The position numbers were made by a program, and so were the translations under genes. 36,202 nt of DNA from Micromonospora foliorum (GTDB lineage Bacteria > Actinomycetota > Actinomycetes > Mycobacteriales > Micromonosporaceae), in the NCBI RefSeq assembly GCF_022229015.1, contig NZ_JAKKFF010000019.1, forward strand, positions 1-36,202, written 5' to 3'. How positions within the stretch are numbered: the stretch's first letter is position 1; the number at the start of each line of letters is the position of its first letter. This document shows positions 1-7,884 of this stretch, piece after piece. A model generated the notes under the pieces. The model saw only the letters and a program-made list of their open reading frames with translations. It made no database searches and had not been told where the DNA came from.

Positions 1-17
1 TTGAAAGGAGTGGAGGT

Positions 18-620
18 GTGAATAACGAACAGTATCACGGGCGTTTACGCCGGCTGGGCGTAAGCCGACGGCTCTCGGCGGCGTTCACCGCAGGGGTCAT
101 AGCCACCGCGGCGGTACTCGTCGCGCCGCAACCAGCAGCGGCGGACACGCCGTGGCTGGACGTCTCCGCAGACCGTTACGCCACGTTCGCCGTCCCGGCG
201 GCGTACGTCCAGGAGAACCTGGGCACCGTCTCGCAGGTCGTCGTCGAGGGAAACTTCGGTCCGTCCGCCACCCCGGCGCCCACCGCCAGCACCGCCCCAG
301 CCCTGATCCACCCGGCCGGCCCGGCGCTCGCGCTGAGGACCCCGCCGCCGAAGCCGACGAAATCACCACGCCCGTCGCCCAGCGCCACCCCGGGCCCGCG
401 CTGCGGGGCGCCGGAGAACCCCCTGGGGTACGGCTTCTGTGGCGGCACACGGATCCGCAAACCGGCCGCCGAGGTGTGCGACTGGTTCGACTGCGTACCG
501 CAGTTCTGGGCCGGTCGCGGTTACCTCGTGCAGTGCCGCGACGGCTCGGTCAGCCTGGCCGGCGGGCGGTCCAACGCCTGCGCCGAACACCAGGGCGTGC
601 GGCGGACCATCACCAAGTGA
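18..620 (+). CDS. Secreted Cys-rich hypothetical protein with DUF3761-like C-terminus
   Basis: 200 aa. A GTG start follows a GGAG at positions 7-10, but the frame stays open to the window edge, so a slightly longer N-terminus cannot be excluded. Residues about 15-42 form a twin-Arg/hydrophobic signal peptide ending in an Ala-rich cleavage site (PAAA then D43), so export is likely. A Pro/Thr/Ser-rich linker spans about residues 80-128. The C-terminal 70 residues carry regularly spaced cysteines and the pattern CRDGSVS...ACAEHQGV, which resembles the C-terminal motif of DUF3761 proteins (CKDG...CSHHGGV). The His-Gly of the usual motif is changed to Glu-His-Gln-Gly. Function is unknown; an extracytoplasmic disulfide-bonded protein is inferred. 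Confidence 0.7.
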   Translation: MNNEQYHGRLRRLGVSRRLSAAFTAGVIATAAVLVAPQPAAADTPWLDVSADRYATFAVPAAYVQENLGTVSQVVVEGNFGPSATPAPTASTAPALIHPAGPALALRTPPPKPTKSPRPSPSATPGPRCGAPENPLGYGFCGGTRIRKPAAEVCDWFDCVPQFWAGRGYLVQCRDGSVSLAGGRSNACAEHQGVRRTITK

Positions 621-653
621 CCGATTCGGGGGCTAAAGTCCGCTTCGCTCGGC

Positions 654-659
654 CAGAAT
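654..659 (+). promoter_or_regulatory. Candidate -10 element for a leaderless transcript
   Basis: CAGAAT lies exactly 6 nt before the GTG at 666 and no Shine-Dalgarno is visible. This fits an xANNNT -10 box placing the transcription start on the first base of the start codon. No convincing -35 is seen. Confidence 0.35.
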
Positions 660-665
660 GATCGA

Positions 666-1199
666 GTGGAGATCCGGTCTGACGATGGCGCGCGGGTGCG
701 GGTACGCCCCGTCGGCTACCAACCCGGCATCGACCCGCCCGACGACCCCGACGGGGCCACCCCCGGCTGGCACGACTGGCTGCTCATCGAGGTGGACGCC
801 CGCACCGCCGACGGCCAGACCTGGTCACACCACTACCCGAGCCTCATGGTCGAGGAGGCCCGCGCGCTCGGCGGCTGGCTGCACGGGCAGGCCACCGCCG
901 CCCTCGGGCTGAGCGCGCCACCGGCGATGGTCCGCTTCACCGAACCCAACCTCGCCCTGCGCAGCCGGGTGCTGCGCCGTCGCCGGCTGGAGCTGATCGT
1001 GGAGTTCTCCGCCGAGTCACTGCCACCGTGGATGCGCCGCCCGTCCACCGCGATCTACCCGCTGGTCCTCACCGTCTCCGCGGACGCCCTGGCCACCGCC
1101 GCCGAGCACTGGGCCGAGCACTGCGAGGCGTACCCACCCCGTACCCAGTCGCGGTTTCCCACCCACGGCCCGCAGCCGTACCGACGGCAGGCCGGCTGA
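666..1199 (+). CDS. WapI-immunity-like hypothetical protein
   Basis: 177 aa, GTG start, chosen because conserved-looking sequence begins at once (MEIRSDDGARVRVRPVGYQ). There is no signal peptide or membrane segment. The body has a conserved-looking layout: DWLLIEVDARTADG, then HHYPSLMVEEARALGGWL, then FTEPNLALRSR, and a strand-like LELIVEFSAESLPPW. This resembles actinobacterial proteins annotated as WapI-family immunity proteins, which neutralise contact-dependent toxins in better-known members. No cognate toxin gene is visible nearby, so it would be an orphan or a housekeeping relative. It ends 9 nt from the convergent SUKH-like gene. The family call rests on remembered motif resemblance only. 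Confidence 0.6.
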   Translation: MEIRSDDGARVRVRPVGYQPGIDPPDDPDGATPGWHDWLLIEVDARTADGQTWSHHYPSLMVEEARALGGWLHGQATAALGLSAPPAMVRFTEPNLALRSRVLRRRRLELIVEFSAESLPPWMRRPSTAIYPLVLTVSADALATAAEHWAEHCEAYPPRTQSRFPTHGPQPYRRQAG

Positions 1200-1208
1200 T
1201 CACCTGCG

Positions 1209-1904
1209 TCACCGGCTCAGCGACGCCTTGACGGCGTCGATGGCGTCGGACAGTTCCTCGTTGTACGGGAAGCCGTCCTCGACGATGGCCATGTCGACCC
1301 CGCATTCGCGCTGCCGCGCCCGCAGCAGCGTCTCCTCCACCGGGGCTACCGGGAAGGCCAGCGGGTCGAGACCTTGCGCGGAGCCCAGGTCCTCGATCTG
1401 GAGCCACTTGTTGTACTCGCCCTCGTAGACGATCAGACCGGCGGCGATGCCCCTGGTCCACTGGTCGAAGAGCGTGGCCAGACTGGTGGCGGCACGCACC
1501 GAGTCCCACGCGTCGGGCGAGATCTCGTAGCGCCAGATCTCACCCTCGTGCTCGCCCGCCAGGACGAAAGTGAAGATGGCGTGTTCGAAATGGAACAGCG
1601 GCAGTTGGTGCCGCCAGGGAAACGGTGTGCCGATCGCCAGCCACAGATAGTCCAGCGCATCCGGGCCTTCCGGCCAGGACATCAGCCATCCGCCGTTGGG
1701 CAGCAACCGCCGCTCGGGCCAGCGCTGCGACTGCAACCAGGTCAGCTGCTCCGCGACGTGATCCACGCCGAAGATCCGGTAGACCTGCTCCGGCGGTTGC
1801 CCGGTCGGTGACTCGCCCTGGTCCGACCAGTCGAGGCCGGCGGCCGTCGCCGCGAGACGATAGTCGCGTACCGCGTCCCGCAGCACGCGCAGGTCATCAA
1901 GCAT
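1209..1904 (-). CDS. SMI1/KNR4 (SUKH)-like cytoplasmic protein
   Basis: 231 aa. The ATG at 1904 is preferred because GAGGAG lies about 8 nt upstream; longer in-frame versions add an unlikely Arg/Pro-rich leader. The protein is acidic with no export signal. It has the SUKH-like feel of an N-terminal helix pair (LDDLRVLRDAVRDY...GLDWSDQG), a core with GGWLMSWPEGPDALDYLW and an IAAGLIVYEGEYNKW segment, and a C-terminal DGFPYNEELSDAIDAVKASL helix. SUKH proteins often act as immunity proteins in polymorphic toxin systems. Adjacency to the WapI-like gene makes an immunity role conceivable. Sequence similarity is weak, so this could simply be an unassigned actinobacterial family. Confidence 0.55.
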   Translation of the reverse strand: MLDDLRVLRDAVRDYRLAATAAGLDWSDQGESPTGQPPEQVYRIFGVDHVAEQLTWLQSQRWPERRLLPNGGWLMSWPEGPDALDYLWLAIGTPFPWRHQLPLFHFEHAIFTFVLAGEHEGEIWRYEISPDAWDSVRAATSLATLFDQWTRGIAAGLIVYEGEYNKWLQIEDLGSAQGLDPLAFPVAPVEETLLRARQRECGVDMAIVEDGFPYNEELSDAIDAVKASLSR

Positions 1905-2051
1905 CAGGAAGCTCCTCGGCCGCCGGGGTCCTGGGCAGGCTAGCTTCGCCGCGCCGACTCTGGTGTCCGTCAATACTCTCCTTTCGGGCGCAACGGGATG
2001 CATCGATCCCGGTCGCGTTGCCTGTCACGTACGTGAGCGGTTGTACCGCGT

Positions 2052-3266
2052 GTGACCGTGACCTCTGTGGCCTGCGCCCCCTGGCGGATCGCCTGGGCCG
2101 AGCGCGAGAACGAGCGCCGGCAGCGCGCGTACCGCGACGCCACCGACGCCTGGCGGCACCGCGACGACCACCTGGCCCGGCTCCGCATCGAAGCCGCCAG
2201 CTTCCTCGGATGTACGCAGCCCCGCACCGGCCTACCGGTGGAGCTCGACGACGACGAACTCGTCTTCCGCGTCCTCCCCGCCGCCCAGCTCGTCGAGGCC
2301 GAGGCGCGGCACATCCCCGGGCTGCCCAGGCCGGGCGGCTTCTGTTCCTTCGCTGAGACTTCTTCGCAGGCGCTGCCGGCGGGTCTGCGTGTCGTCGACA
2401 CCGGCATGGCCGTCGTGACCAGCCACCGGGTGGCTTTCGCCGGCCGGGAGCACCGGCGCGAGTGGCGGTACGCGGACCTGGTCGGCCCCGCGCACCACCC
2501 CGACGTGCCGGTCACCCTGCTGCCCGACCGCTGTCGACTGCAGGGGCTGCTGGTCCCGGCCAACGCCGTGGTGAACTTCCGCTTCTATCTCACCCTCGCG
2601 GCTGCCGACGATCGCGCTGCCGTCATCGCGCAGGTCGACGCGTTGCTGGCCGCGCATCGGGCCGCCCGGCCTGCGCCTCTTCTGTTGGTGGAACCCGATG
2701 ACGCGCCGCTGACGGCGGTACGTCCCGACCGGCGGGCGCTCGGTGCTGCCGCTGTCGCTGCCGTGGTGTTCGTGACGCTCGGCCCGGGGGCTCTGGGTCC
2801 GGGCGCGTGGGGTACTCGCGGGCCGGTGCCCTCGGCGGAGATCGTCGCTATGGACGTGCCGAGGGCTGGGGCGGCCCTCGTTCCGATCGGTCCCGTCGGG
2901 CCGATGGCGCCCAGGTCGCGGGTCGGCTCGGCCGACAGTGCCGTATGGAGCCCGCCGCATGTCCCGGCTGTACGACCGTCGGCTGTCTTTACAGTGGCGG
3001 AAGCCGCTGTTGCGGTGGCCCTGCTGCCGGCTGCTTCGTCGTCCGTCGCACCCGCGCCATCGGCCAGTTCGGTGCCGACGCCGGGGCCGGTCCCCACCAC
3101 GGGGCCGCCCGTGTCGGCCCTGCCGACGCCGCCTGTCGTGTCGACCTCGCCGACGCCGACCCCGACCGCGACGCCTTCACCGGATCCGGGACTGCTGGCG
3201 ATCTGCCTGGACCCTCTTCAGCTGCCATTGCTGGACCCGCTGCTCTGCCCGTCTCCGGCGCCCTGA
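2052..3266 (+). CDS. Hypothetical one-TM protein with long Pro/Ala-rich tail
   Basis: 404 aa from GTG 2052; no strong ribosome binding site, and in-frame GTGs at 2058 and 2067 are alternatives. Residues 1-225 form a globular, probably cytoplasmic domain that starts with a charged helix (AERENERRQRAYRDATDAW) and contains mixed alpha/beta sequence. Residues about 226-250 are a single hydrophobic stretch (AAAVAAVVFVTLGPGALG). The remaining 150 residues are Pro/Ser/Thr/Ala-rich, ending in a Leu/Pro-rich stretch with two cysteines (about C385 and C399). I do not recognise the family. Topology suggests a cytoplasmic sensor or scaffold tethered to the membrane with an exposed tail, but this is inference. 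Confidence 0.65.
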   Translation: MTVTSVACAPWRIAWAERENERRQRAYRDATDAWRHRDDHLARLRIEAASFLGCTQPRTGLPVELDDDELVFRVLPAAQLVEAEARHIPGLPRPGGFCSFAETSSQALPAGLRVVDTGMAVVTSHRVAFAGREHRREWRYADLVGPAHHPDVPVTLLPDRCRLQGLLVPANAVVNFRFYLTLAAADDRAAVIAQVDALLAAHRAARPAPLLLVEPDDAPLTAVRPDRRALGAAAVAAVVFVTLGPGALGPGAWGTRGPVPSAEIVAMDVPRAGAALVPIGPVGPMAPRSRVGSADSAVWSPPHVPAVRPSAVFTVAEAAVAVALLPAASSSVAPAPSASSVPTPGPVPTTGPPVSALPTPPVVSTSPTPTPTATPSPDPGLLAICLDPLQLPLLDPLLCPSPAP

Positions 3267-3307
3267 ACTGCTTTCCTGCGCGGCTCAGCCCGCGTGGCGC
3301 TGAAGCC

Positions 3308-3736
3308 TCAGTTCATGGCGCTGAAGTCGGGGACGGTCAGAGACCCGTCGTCCGCGAGGGTGAAGCCGGGGTTCCAGGCGATCTCCCAGAGGTGGCCGTC
3401 CGGATCGGCGAAGTAGCCGGCGTAGCCGCCGTAGAAGGTCTCCCGGGCCGGCTTGGTCACCGTGGCACCGGCCTTGACTGCCGTGGCGATCACCTCGTCG
3501 ACCTCGGCTTGGGAGCGGACGTTCTGGGCGAGGGTCATCGCGCCGGTGCCCGGCCCTTCGATGCCCGCGTCGTCGGCTAGCTTGTCGCGGCTCCAGAGGA
3601 CGAGGGCCAGGCCGCCGGCCTGGAAGAAGACCGTCTCCTCGACCTCCTGGCCCTGCCAGCCGAGCTGCTCGTAGAACGCCTTCGCGCGGGCCACGTCCGC
3701 GACTCCCAGAGTGATGAGGCTGATCCGCTGCTCCAT
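3308..3736 (-). CDS. VOC (glyoxalase/bleomycin-resistance fold) family protein
   Basis: 142 aa. ATG 3736 is chosen over TTG 3745; AGG lies a little upstream. The N-terminal beta-alpha pattern is typical of vicinal oxygen chelate proteins (ISLITLGVADVARAKAFYEQLGW). The C-terminal half has YAGYFADPDGHLWEIAWNP, the usual DPDGxxWE strand containing the metal-binding Glu. The length of a single VOC module is normal. Such proteins bind a divalent metal and act on, or sequester, small electrophiles or antibiotics; the substrate here is unknown. It converges with the preceding gene and is not part of an evident operon. Confidence 0.85.
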   Translation of the reverse strand: MEQRISLITLGVADVARAKAFYEQLGWQGQEVEETVFFQAGGLALVLWSRDKLADDAGIEGPGTGAMTLAQNVRSQAEVDEVIATAVKAGATVTKPARETFYGGYAGYFADPDGHLWEIAWNPGFTLADDGSLTVPDFSAMN

Positions 3737-3863
3737 GGTCTTCAACCTAACGCGCGGTCTCGTTGGGGTGCGGCAGGCGGCGTCGACGTTGTTGCCGGCC
3801 GGGCGGCAAGGGCAGCGCCGAAATCATCGCCGACACGCGTTCGATGAAGGTCGGTGGGAACGA

Positions 3864-3895
3864 CCCAACTCATAGCATCGATGCTATGGGTTGGG
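3864..3895. promoter_or_regulatory. 32-nt near-perfect palindrome over the toxin start codon (candidate TA operator)
   Basis: Positions 3871-3888 are a perfect 18-bp palindrome, CATAGCATCGATGCTATG. After one mismatched pair (3870/3889) the symmetry resumes as CCCAAC/GTTGGG, giving 31-32 bp in total. The right half contains the toxin ATG (3886-3888). The left half contains TAGCAT (3873-3878), a TANNNT -10 hexamer 7 nt from that ATG. An antitoxin or toxin-antitoxin complex bound here would cover the promoter and start site together. Autoregulation is inferred from how HigBA-type modules usually work. Confidence 0.7.
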
Positions 3896-4239
3896 GTAGC
3901 GTAGAGCTGGAACCAGAGGTCCGAGACTGGCTGGAGGAACTAACAACTGCCGACTTCGCCCGAGCAGCGTTTTACATCGATCTTCTGGCTGGCCGAGGCG
4001 TGTTGCTCGGAGAGCCGCACAGCAGACAGCTCGACGGCAAGTTGCGTGAGCTGCGGTTTTACCTGGAGCGCGACGCGGTCCGCGTGACGTACTGGATAGC
4101 CTCTGAACGGAGAATCATCCTGCTCACGGTGTTCCGCAAGACGCGAATGCGGGAGGACCGGGAAGTCGAGCGGGCTCGCCGCGCATTTGAGCGGTGCGTG
4201 GCGGAGCGGCACATCGTGAACGAGGGGGCAGAGCGATGA
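3886..4239 (+). CDS. Type II toxin, RelE/HigB superfamily (phage Gp49-like)
   Basis: 117 aa from ATG 3886. Longer in-frame starts (3763, 3844) lack a ribosome site and would read through the operator palindrome. The central motif SRQLDGKLRELRFYLERDAVRVTYWIASERRIILLTVFRK has the LRELR, basic strand and hydrophobic-strand-plus-FxK pattern of Gp49-like HigB toxins. The basic C-terminal helix (DREVERARRAFERCV) also fits. Family members are ribosome-dependent or free mRNA endonucleases that stop translation. The stop overlaps the antitoxin ATG (ATGA, 4236-4239), so the toxin-first order and translational coupling match HigBA modules. Codon use is less GC-rich than in neighbours (for example GAACTAACAACT), hinting at horizontal acquisition. 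No Shine-Dalgarno is seen; a leaderless message is likely. Confidence 0.85.
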   Translation: MGWGSVELEPEVRDWLEELTTADFARAAFYIDLLAGRGVLLGEPHSRQLDGKLRELRFYLERDAVRVTYWIASERRIILLTVFRKTRMREDREVERARRAFERCVAERHIVNEGAER

Positions 4240-4535
4240 GTGATCGCCTGGACTGGAACGACCTACGTGAACGCCGGATGACGGAGCCGGGAGCGGCCGA
4301 GACCTACGAGGCCACCCGGATCGCCTTTGAGCTTGGCCAGGAGGTGCGCCACCTGCGCGAAGGGCATGGCTGGAGTCAGAGCGAGTTGGCCCGCGCCGCC
4401 GGCATGACTCAGTCCGCGGTTGCCCGCTTCGAGGCAGGCGGGACCGTGCCGACCCTGCCGGTTCTGGAGCGGCTAGCCCGGGCCCTGGACCGAAGGCTGG
4501 ACGTCAGGTTCGCTTCGAACGCGGACGCGGCCTGA
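4236..4535 (+). CDS. XRE-family antitoxin (HigA-like)
   Basis: 99 aa, ATG start sharing 4 nt with the toxin stop; a purine-rich GAGGGGG lies about 10 nt upstream inside the toxin. Residues about 33-85 form a classic XRE helix-turn-helix: LGQEVRHLREGHGWSQSELA, then AAGMTQSAVARFEAGGTVPT, then LPVLERLARALDRRLDV. The N-terminal 30 residues (LRERRMTEPGAAETYEATRIAFE) are typical of HigA-like antitoxins and would contact the toxin. It should neutralise the upstream toxin and repress the shared promoter, most plausibly through the palindrome at 3864-3895. It ends 17 nt from the convergent helicase gene. Confidence 0.88.
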   Translation: MSDRLDWNDLRERRMTEPGAAETYEATRIAFELGQEVRHLREGHGWSQSELARAAGMTQSAVARFEAGGTVPTLPVLERLARALDRRLDVRFASNADAA

Positions 4536-4552
4536 CCAATGGCCGGAGAAGG

Positions 4553-7500
4553 CTAAGCAGCGATCGTTCGGGCGGTGGCGTACACGTCTGCGGGTAGGGC
4601 GTGGTGCAGGTGCCACAGGACGCGCATGGGTCGGTCGCCGGTGTGGGACTCGTACGTCATGGTGCCGGCGTAGAGGTACGGCGGTGCGCCCAGGTCGCGG
4701 TCGGCGATGCGGGTTTCCCGAACGAAGAGGTGCACGGTCGAGCCACCCGACGTGTAGCGCTGCCCGGTCGTCGACGCCGCAGACGTGGTGCTCTGCGACT
4801 CCCACTGGAACAGGGTGTCGGTGATGGCCCGGTCGGCGTACATGGTGGTGGGGGAGTAGTGGGCCTCGGACTTGACCAGGGTGACGAAGAACAGGTCGGC
4901 CTGGGCGTCAGGCAGCCACTTCACCCCCTCGCGCAGTGAGCCGGGGTTGGTCATCCCGAAGGCGGCACATGCCTCGTTGCGGCTGTACCGGGCGTGCACC
5001 CGCAGCGGCACCGCACCCGCAGCGGCGGTCGGCGTCACCCGGTGGATGCGGTCCCGCAGCACCTCGGCGACCTGCCGCAACTCGGCGCAGCGGGCCGGCT
5101 CCTTCCACAGCCGCGCCAGCCGTTCGTCGCGTGTCGCCAGCGGTGCGTTCGGCCCCCAGAGGCTGAAGTGCAGCATGTCCAACAGTCGGCTGTTGCCCGC
5201 GTACACCTGCTGGCCTGGCGCGGGCGGTCCGGCCGCGACCCTCGTGAGTAGCTCTAGCCGGTCGATGTCGTCGGTGTGCAGCATGCGACCGATGGCCCGG
5301 CCCAACTCCCGGTCATCGGGGCCGGGCGTGGCCGTCTCGATGCCGGCGAGCCGCCGCAGCCCGGTCCAGCCGCCGATGCTGGCCGACCGGTACACGTCCT
5401 CGATCTCCAGGTCGGTCTCGCGGAGGAACGTTGCCAGGCTGACGTCGCCGAGTTGCCGCAGCTCAGAAACGAGGCCCGCCTTCGAGGTGGGCAGCGCCGA
5501 TCGCAGGTTGGCGAGCACGACCTCCTTCGCCACCCGATCCAGCTCGACGTGGCAGCCGCTCGGCAGGCTCGGGAAGTCGTCGCGGACCGCCTCGGTGATC
5601 GCCCGTCGGCTCACGCCGGTCAGGGCACGCCAGCGCAGGTCAAACCGGAAGTTGGCGTGCTGCCCACCGATGAAGTCGAGCACCGTGAGACAGGGCTTGT
5701 CGTCGTCCAGGCGCAGGCCACGGCCGAGCTGTTGCAGGAAGATTGTGGCGCTCTCAGTGGGCCGCAGCATCAGGATCGTGTCGACCATCGGCAGGTCGAC
5801 GCCCTCGTTGAACAGGTCCACCGTGAAGAGCACCCGCAGCTTGCTGGCCCTGAAGTCCCGCAACAGCCCCGCCCGATCGGTGCCGGCCTTCGAGGTCACC
5901 GCCGCCGCCTCGACACCGTGCTTCCTGAACCAGGCAGCCATGAACTCCGCGTGCCCGATGCTCACGCAGAACCCGAGCGCGCGCATCCGCCCGACGTCCA
6001 CCTTTTCGCGGACCGCCCGCAACACAGTCCGCGCCCGAGCATCGTTGCCGGTGTAAATGGTGCTCAGTTGCGTCGGGTCGTAGCCCTGCCCGCGCTTCCA
6101 GGTGACGTGCGACAGATCCACGTCGTCGTGCAGCCCGAAATACTGGAACGGCGCCAACAACTGCCGCTCCAACGCGTCCCACAGGTGCAGCTCAACGGCC
6201 GCGCGCCCGTCGAACCACCGGCGCACGTCGCCGCCGTCGGCCCGGTCGGGGGTCGCGGTGAGGCCCAGGAGTACGCGGGGACGCAGTCGCTCCAACAGCC
6301 GCGTGTACGTCGGCGCTTCCGCGTGGTGGAACTCGTCCACGATGACCATGTCGTACGCCTCGGGGTCGACCTCCCGCCGGTGAAGCGACTGGATGGAGGC
6401 GAAGACGTGCTTCCAACCGTTCGGCTTCTCGCCCGCGACCAACGTCTCGCCGAAGCTGCCGTCCCCCATGACCTGCCGGAACGTGGACAGGCTCTGCCGC
6501 AGGATCTGCTCCTGATGAGCAACGAAGAGCAGCGAGTCCGCTCGGCCCGCCTTGTGCAGCCGCCGGTAGTCGAGGGCTGCGACCACGGTCTTGCCGGTGC
6601 CGGTCGCCATCACCACCAGGTTGCGCCAGCGCCCGTGCACCAGCCGCTCGGCGTCCAGGTCGGCCAGGATCTCGGCCTGATACGGGTACGGGCGCACGTC
6701 CAGGTTCGAGATCGCGGTCGGTGCATCGTCGCGGCGCTCCCCGCTCAACGCATGCCGTAGCCGTTCGGCATCCCTGGTCGCGTCGTAGGTCTCGAACGCC
6801 GGGTCATTCCAGTAGTCCTCGAACGTCGCCGTGAAGGTGTCGATGACGTGCGGCTGTTCCATGTTCGAGATGCGGACGTTCCACTCCACGCCGTCCACCA
6901 GCGCGGTCCTCGACAGGTTCGACGAGCCGACGTACGCGGTGGTGGTGCCGTTGGCCCGGCGGAACAGCCACGCCTTGGCGTGTAGGCGGGTGGTCCTCGT
7001 TTCGTACGACACCTTGATCTCGGCGCCCAGCTCGGCGAGCCGGTCTAACGCCCGCTGGTCGGTTGCGCCGAGGTAGGTGGTGGTGATGACCCGGACCTTG
7101 CCACCTCGGGCGATCAGGTCGCGGATGGCTGACTCGACGATGCGGAGGCCGTACCACTTGATGAACGCGCACAGCAGGTCTACCCGGTCGGCGGAGGCCA
7201 TCTCGTGGTTAACCTCGTGACCGATGCGCGGCTGGTGACGGCCGTTGACGAGTAGCGCGCCGGTGGAGAGCGGGGTGGTGGGGCGCTGCGGGAAGGTGGG
7301 TTCCGCGGGTGGGGTTGGTGGGGCGGCGATGGCGTGGAGCAGGTGCTTGGCGTCGGTTACCTGGTCCTGGTCGGTCGCTGCCCTCGGGCTCAGGGTGGCG
7401 ATGGCTTCGGCGATCCGGTTCGCCATTGCGATCTGGTGGTGGAGCTTGTCGTCGCCGCTGGGGACGGAGTGGAGGGCTCGGGCAGCCAGGGTGGCGATGT

Positions 7501-7636
7501 GACGGGCGAGGGTCTTGTGCGCGTCGGCGGGGTCGAGTTTGTGGTGTTGGATCAGGGCGGGGTCGACGTGTTGGAGGCGGGTGGCCAGCTCACGGGTGAT
7601 CAGGTGCTCGTAAACACCCCGCTCAAGATCGGTCAT
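4553..7636 (-). CDS. HKD nuclease - SF2 helicase - DUF3427 protein
   Basis: 1027 aa. After an N-terminal helical region (1-125) comes a phospholipase-D/HKD-like nuclease domain with one HxK motif (RLHAKAWLF, H219 and K221) followed by GSSNLS (237-242). Then an SF2 helicase core: Walker A MATGTGKT (343-350), motif II DEFHH (434-438), motif III LTATPDR (459-465) and motif VI QQLGRGLRLD (635-644). The C-terminal part (about 690-1020) matches DUF3427, with SRNEACAAFG, FQWESQSTTS and TVHLFVRE. It probably tracks along and cuts DNA or RNA; related architectures sit in phage-defence islands. Only one HKD motif is present, so dimerisation would be needed for PLD-type catalysis. The adjoining toxin-antitoxin pair supports a defence setting. 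No Shine-Dalgarno; a -10-like TAGATT lies 6 nt upstream. Confidence 0.88.
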   Translation of the reverse strand: MTDLERGVYEHLITRELATRLQHVDPALIQHHKLDPADAHKTLARHIATLAARALHSVPSGDDKLHHQIAMANRIAEAIATLSPRAATDQDQVTDAKHLLHAIAAPPTPPAEPTFPQRPTTPLSTGALLVNGRHQPRIGHEVNHEMASADRVDLLCAFIKWYGLRIVESAIRDLIARGGKVRVITTTYLGATDQRALDRLAELGAEIKVSYETRTTRLHAKAWLFRRANGTTTAYVGSSNLSRTALVDGVEWNVRISNMEQPHVIDTFTATFEDYWNDPAFETYDATRDAERLRHALSGERRDDAPTAISNLDVRPYPYQAEILADLDAERLVHGRWRNLVVMATGTGKTVVAALDYRRLHKAGRADSLLFVAHQEQILRQSLSTFRQVMGDGSFGETLVAGEKPNGWKHVFASIQSLHRREVDPEAYDMVIVDEFHHAEAPTYTRLLERLRPRVLLGLTATPDRADGGDVRRWFDGRAAVELHLWDALERQLLAPFQYFGLHDDVDLSHVTWKRGQGYDPTQLSTIYTGNDARARTVLRAVREKVDVGRMRALGFCVSIGHAEFMAAWFRKHGVEAAAVTSKAGTDRAGLLRDFRASKLRVLFTVDLFNEGVDLPMVDTILMLRPTESATIFLQQLGRGLRLDDDKPCLTVLDFIGGQHANFRFDLRWRALTGVSRRAITEAVRDDFPSLPSGCHVELDRVAKEVVLANLRSALPTSKAGLVSELRQLGDVSLATFLRETDLEIEDVYRSASIGGWTGLRRLAGIETATPGPDDRELGRAIGRMLHTDDIDRLELLTRVAAGPPAPGQQVYAGNSRLLDMLHFSLWGPNAPLATRDERLARLWKEPARCAELRQVAEVLRDRIHRVTPTAAAGAVPLRVHARYSRNEACAAFGMTNPGSLREGVKWLPDAQADLFFVTLVKSEAHYSPTTMYADRAITDTLFQWESQSTTSAASTTGQRYTSGGSTVHLFVRETRIADRDLGAPPYLYAGTMTYESHTGDRPMRVLWHLHHALPADVYATARTIAA

Positions 7637-7642
7637 CCACGC

Positions 7643-7648
7643 AATCTA
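7643..7648 (-). promoter_or_regulatory. Candidate -10 (TAGATT) for leaderless helicase transcript
   Basis: On the minus strand TAGATT is separated by 6 nt (GCGTGG) from the ATG at 7636. A match to TANNNT at this spacing, with no ribosome site, suggests that transcription begins at the start codon. Confidence 0.45.
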
Positions 7649-7884
7649 ATCGGTCGTGGCGCCGAGGCGTTGCCCTGACTAGGCGAGGAATTCCGCGCGT
7701 CGGGTCATCGGGAGATGAATGTATCGGTGTCCAAGCCTGATGGAACCGATGCCTTGACCAACCGATGGTGCTGTGGCTCTCGACGTCCGCGCGACCAGGC
7801 TGTTAATCAGGGCGGATGGGTCTATGCATCTATCGTCGATGCTCCTCGGCTCGGATCGAGCGTCAAACCCGGCGGCTCCCACGG

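Noticed and set aside
5276..6760. 494-aa plus-strand frame
   Set aside because: Antisense shadow of the helicase gene, which carries all SF2 motifs on the minus strand.
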